Shown piece by piece: positions 35,909 to 40,110 of a DNA stretch of 40,110 nt. This DNA is from Clostridium sp. DSM 17811 (GTDB lineage Bacteria > Bacillota > Clostridia > Clostridiales > Clostridiaceae), in assembly GCF_018861905.1 (NCBI RefSeq), contig NZ_JAHLDU010000029.1, positions 1-40,110 of the forward strand, read 5' to 3'. Below the pieces are notes generated by a model. The model worked only from the letters and a program-made list of their open reading frames with translations. It ran no database searches and was not told the origin of the DNA. A program made the translations under genes and the position numbers. Every line of letters starts with the position of its first letter. Within the stretch, counting starts at the first letter, position 1.

Positions 35909-38506
35909 ATGCTGAATTTTATATGTGTACTAAGTGCCATTGCTGCTAATAGATTTAAAGTGATATTCAGCAGCTCGCCAGCAGATACAAGCAAAGTTAA
36001 ATTTGTAGTGAAAGGAACAGCTGGAATAGCTGTAACAACAATTGCTACCTGGAATTCATCTAATACGGAAGCTACATTAACATGTCCCTACAATCTAAAT
36101 GCTGATACTTATTCTGTGAATGTAAAGAATGATATTATAGATTTAGGAACAAGTAATGTGGTAATAAATCAACAAGAAGTTGCAAAGATTGATATTACTT
36201 CAACTAGTTTAGGAATCGCTAATACTAAATATGCAGGAGTTATAACTCAGACTGGATATGCAACTTATGTTGTATTAGACCAATATGGAAATGATATAAT
36301 GAATTCATCTTTAGCTAATAACGTAGCTTTCCAAACTGGTGTAGGTACTATGGGAGCAAGAGCAGGATTAATTAGTATAGTACCATCTGCTGGGCTGAAT
36401 CTTATGGCATTTACGTCAGGAATAGTAATAAATGCCTTTGATGAAAGCACTACAGTTTCCACAAGTGTTACATTAACTGTATCTACACAAGTTGGTACAT
36501 TAAGCGATATGGTTTTAGGTTCAGCATTAACAAATACAAATGGCAAAGTTTTAACTGCAGGAGATACGACAGATATATGGTATATTCCTTATACAGCAAC
36601 AGATGTAAGCGGTAACCCTAAAACGAATTACACTTTTATTAAGAATGGTCTGATATTAGACGATAATAATAATTTTACTACATCAATTCCATATGTAACT
36701 GCTCGACTTGAACAGGATCCAACAGATTCAACAAAAGTGGCAATTGCAGTAAGAGCTTATCTTGATACAATATCAGCAGATATGCCACTTGTAATTACCT
36801 CTAGAACCTGCTCAGGAAAGACTTCACAAATAAGTCTTACACTTAAGAAACAAGCAGCATTAGATACACTTAGATTAATACCTCCAACTGAAGACGTAGC
36901 TTCAGGGGAATCAAAGGATATCTTATTTACCGCTGCAGATCAAAATGGAACTATATTAACTAAATATGTGGATCTAGTAGGTTTAGTCACATTAACAAAT
37001 GCAATATTAATCAAAAATGTTGATGGAACTGCTTCAGTAAGGAATATGCCAATTACCAATACAGGTACGGCTTCTGTACCAGAGGTCATATCAGCAATGA
37101 CAGCAACAGGTCATAAAAGCTATATAACTATTAAAATTCAGCCCGCTGTTATACCTGGACAAAAAATAGCTGAAATCAATATAACCTCTTCAAAACTAGG
37201 AGTTACTAATAGTAAAGTTGGAAGTAATATAACCCAGACTGGTTATGCTAATTATAGTATATTAGACCAATTTGGAAATAATATAACAACTTCGAATCTG
37301 GCTAATAATATAACTTTCAATACTAGTGTAGGTAATATTACTACAGCAAGAGGGTTACTTACAATAACACCAACTACAGGCCTAGATTTTATGGAAATTC
37401 CTTCAATAACAATAAATGGTCTTGATTCGATTACTGGTGTTTCGACAAGTGCAACACTCGTGGTATCTACTCAAGTTGACTTATTAAGTGATATAAACCT
37501 TTTAGCTTTAACAAATGCTGATAATAAAGTTTTAACCGCTGGGGATACAACAGATATATTTTATGCTACTTATAAAGCAACTGATATGAGTGGTAATCCT
37601 ACAACAGATTATAATACTGTTAAGAATGGTTTAATATTAAATAATAGTAATCAATTGACTGCATCAAATCCATATTTAATTGCTCAAATTGTACAGGATC
37701 CAAAAGATTCTACAAAAGCAGCAATAAAAGTAACCATACCTACTGGTAATATTTATATGGATATGCCAGTAGTAATTACGGCTACGACTAAGACAGGGAA
37801 AACGTCACAAATAAGTCTTACACTCAAGAAACAAGCAGAAGTAGACACATTTACATTAATGACTCCATCTCAATATATAGTATCAGGTGAATCAAATGAT
37901 ATTCCGTTTATAGCAAAAGATCAAAATGGAGCTGTATTAACGAAATATAGCGATATACGTGGGTTCGTCACATTAACAAATGCAGTATTTATTAAAAATG
38001 ATGATGGAACTGCTTCAGTAAGAAATACTCCAATTATTAATAATGGAATAGTTTCTGTGCCGGATGTTATATCAGCAATGACGCGATCAGGACATATTAG
38101 TAGTATAACTATTGACATTCAAAAGCCTGCTGTAGCTGACTTATTAATTTTAGATAATACAAAATTTAAAACTACTATGCAAGAAAATTTAAATACTGCC
38201 AGTGGTGATATTCAACATGCAGACTTTGGATATGATAATGGGGGATTAACTGTTAAAGATCAATATGGGAGAAATATAGATATGACTACAAATAACGATA
38301 TTCCGTACAAGGTAATAGCGATATCTAGTAACACTTCAGTAGTAAGTGTATCAGGCTTTGCAAGTACAGGACAAAATGAAATATCTATCAAAGCAGGTAA
38401 AGTAGGAACAGCAACAGTTATATTTCAATTGATTGAAATAAATAATCCAACAAATATTCTCGATACAAAATCAGAAACGTTTACAGTTATTAGTGTAAAT
38501 GATTGA
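35909..38506 (+). pseudogene. Ig-like surface protein lacking its 5' end
   Basis: 865 codons from an ATG with no ribosome site. The protein begins in the middle of an Ig-like domain (SAIAANRFKVIFSSSPADTSKVKFVVKG), so signal peptide and any SLH or other anchor are gone. It then holds two tandem copies of a ~328-residue multi-Ig unit. Copy 1 starts at ~90 (VAKIDITSTSLG) and copy 2 at ~418 (IAEINITSSKLG), each running through LDQYGND-like, VLTAGDTTDI, SGKTSQISLTLKKQA and VTLTNA motifs. A final Ig-like domain (~740-865, GLTVKDQYGRNID) ends it. The style is that of clostridial S-layer or surface proteins. The long open frame suggests the truncation is recent. It could also be an intact gene with an unusual start, but MLNFICVLSA lacks a basic N-region. 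Confidence 0.65.
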
Positions 38507-38556
38507 AGTAATACTGCTCTCAATAGTTCTTTTGAGAGTAACACATCTATTAATGC

Positions 38557-38626
38557 ACATCTAATTTTAAAAAGGCAAAATAGAAGCTGAATAGGTTTCT
38601 TATTTTGCCTTTTTAAAATTAGATGT
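38557..38626. terminator. Perfect 26-bp inverted repeat, probable two-way terminator
   Basis: Arms 38557-38582 and 38601-38626 are exact complements around an 18-bp loop. The right arm contains GCCTTTTTAAAA, so the core AAAAAGGC/GCCTTTTT works as a terminator on either strand. It lies 51 bp after the stop at 38506. The length and perfection of the arms are unusual for a terminator. Confidence 0.7.
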
Positions 38627-38659
38627 AACTATTATAGAACAAATATAATAATAACTTAA

Positions 38660-39138
38660 ATGAAAGTAGCAATAACCACATTATCTAGTCTCGATATCCT
38701 TGAGGATTACAAACTACACTTTTCAACTGAAAAAGTAGAGGTACCCCTAAACGTGGTTTCAACAAATCCTAAAAATGGGGCAACGGATATAGCTGTTAAT
38801 ACCACACATATACAGGCAAAGTTTAGTGCTAATATAAAATTGTATAGTGCGATGCTTTTTATATACTCGACGGATGATAAGGGAATAAACCTAAATGATA
38901 ATATGGTCTCAAGTGTAAATGGTGATGGTGAGTTGCTTTTATGCATATTTAAAAAGGCTGATGTTTTACAAAAGAATGATACTGAGAGTTTATTCAATGC
39001 AATTTGTGGGAATTTAGATAATAGGCGTGGAACCTTATGGTCAAAAGTGAATGTGGCAGCAGATGTAATTGTTACATTTCCAGATAAGTAATATAGATGA
39101 TTTAAAGGGACTCACTAAGTTGACTGCTTTATATTTAA
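38660..39138 (+). pseudogene. Chimeric relic: Big_5-like Ig domain joined to an LRR scrap
   Basis: The frame 38660-39091 has no signal peptide or ribosome site. It contains STNPKNGATDIAVNTT and AKFSANIKLYSA, typical of the Big_5 (SbsA-type) Ig domain. It ends with VIVTFPDK, the start of the internalin-type LRR cap seen in the array. A stop follows, but the next bases read SNIDDLKGLTKLTALYLT in another frame, as in the LRRs near 23500. The FPDK and SNIDDLKG pieces meet at ATAAGTAATATAG, a short sequence present at both parent sites, which suggests a deletion by microhomology. The LRR scrap is cut by the IS element that begins near 39135. Confidence 0.65.
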
Positions 39139-40110
39139 CTCAACTTTCGCACATGAGTTATTTAGGCGGTAGCCTGTAATTTCAGTATTTATGGTCAAAA
39201 AATAGAAGAATATTCTCTTATTTGGTATAATTGAATCACGACAAACAAAAACCAAAAGGGGATGTTCTTCATGAATACAATTATAACAAAAAATGACACT
39301 GAAAAACAGTTTAAATCTACAACTGATAATTTTTTTTAGAAAAATAAATTTAATGCTCTTTTAAAGCAATCTAATTTTTCTAAAGAAAAAGGAGTACCTT
39401 GTGATTCAATATTTAAATTCATTTTCCTACTAGTATTTACAGGCAAAAACCTCTTTCGTACATTAGATTCTAAAAATACGGAAACTTCATTTGCCAAAGA
39501 TACTGTATATAGATTTTTAAATTCTACACATTTTAATTGGAGAAAATTTTTACTCTTATTGTCATCTTCAATAATTAAAAATGACATTGAATCATTAACC
39601 TCCAAGGATAGGGTAAATGTTTTAATCGTTGACGATTCATTTTATAGCAGGACAAGAAGTAAATCTGTAGAGCTATTAGCAAAAGTTTTCGATCATGTAG
39701 ATTGCAAATACAAGAAAGGCTTCAGGATGCTTAATTTAGGTTGGTCTGATGGAAATACTTTTCTACCATTAGCTTTTACATTGTTAAGTTCTGAAAAAGA
39801 GAAAAATCGTATGTGTCCAATTAATCCTACTACCGACAAGCGGCAGCTTATGCAATACCCGGTACCTATGTTTTATTCGATAGTTGGTTCACCTATCCGA
39901 AAACGTTAATAAGAATTTTGGAACTTAAATTTCATACAATAGCTATGGTTAAAGCTATGCCAAAAGTTTTTTACGGTTATGAAGATAAAAAGTTAAATGT
40001 AAAATCCTTATATGCTACGCTCAAGAAAAGACGTGGCAAGGCTAAAATTAAAGCATCTGTGATCGTCGAAATTGGTATGGATTCGCAGGCTACGCCTATA
40101 AATGCAAAAA
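39139..40110 (+). mobile_element. Degenerate IS4-type element, continues past window
   Basis: The element begins near 39139 (CAACTTTCGCACATGAG), where the LRR scrap stops. The exact left end is not proven because the right end lies outside. A TATAAT-like -10 (GGTATAATTG near 39224) and AAGGGGATG ribosome site precede the transposase at 39271. Confidence 0.6.
39271..40110 (+). pseudogene. IS4-family transposase, interrupted, 3' end outside window
   Basis: MNTIITKNDTEKQFKSTTDNFF is followed by TAG at 39337-39339 after a run of eight T. The same frame continues through KNKFNALLKQSNFSKEKG, DTVYRFLNS, the first catalytic region VNVLIVDDSFYSRTRSK and LGWSDGNTFLPLAFTLLSS to DKR near 39840. A deletion and frameshift then join it to AIPGTYVLFDSWFTYPKTLIRILELKFHTIAMVKAMPK in the +2 frame, which runs on toward the window end. 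These are standard IS4-family blocks, with ~60 residues missing at the junction. The enzyme is inactive. Confidence 0.8.

Overview
The window is strongly AT-rich with Gram-positive signals: AGGGGG/GAGG ribosome sites, Rho-independent terminators and Ala-X-Ala signal peptides. Its gene content (DUF5050, WG-repeat, Big_4, leucine-rich-repeat and transglutaminase-like secreted proteins) points to Clostridium or a close relative. The species cannot be fixed from the sequence. There are no housekeeping, tRNA or rRNA genes, so this is accessory chromosome or plasmid.

Positions 1-29489 hold a head-to-tail array of one secreted multigene family, all on the + strand. There are ten intact members, one member cut by the left window edge, and at least four broken or relic members. 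Each member has the same head: a signal peptide and a ~110-residue module that I do not recognise as a named family. The tails differ completely: internalin-like LRRs, LDxSKN-type LRRs, Big_4 Ig-like domains, a transglutaminase-like protease fold, carboxypeptidase-regulatory-like repeats, or a DUF5050 propeller. Most members also share a leader at the DNA level: an upstream block, a -35/-10 promoter, and a run of 5-7 G as ribosome site. Several share a terminator with a fixed loop. The array is thus built of units of leader, constant head, variable tail and terminator. It shows ongoing shuffling: a duplicated gene with one Ig domain and one LRR removed, exact tandem LRR copies, a head joined directly to a tail end, hybrid leaders and truncated relics. 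A 1882-bp insertion sequence with a 7-bp target duplication (15251-17132) sits between the promoter remnant and the ribosome site of the transglutaminase member.

Positions 29490-32413 hold an IS3-family remnant and a minus-strand secreted transglutaminase-like protein with helical repeats, shortened by an in-frame stop. Positions 32414-35908 are mostly non-coding, with a frameshifted tyrosine recombinase and a probable DNA-binding protein. Positions 35909-38506 encode a large Ig-like surface protein that has lost its start. Positions 38660-40110 hold a chimeric fragment of the array type, interrupted by a degenerate IS4-type transposase that runs off the window.

My reading is that the array is a variable-tail secretome, in which a constant head and leader give common expression and export while the tails diversify by recombination. 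The structure is seen directly. The function of the head, and any role in adhesion or surface variation, is inference.
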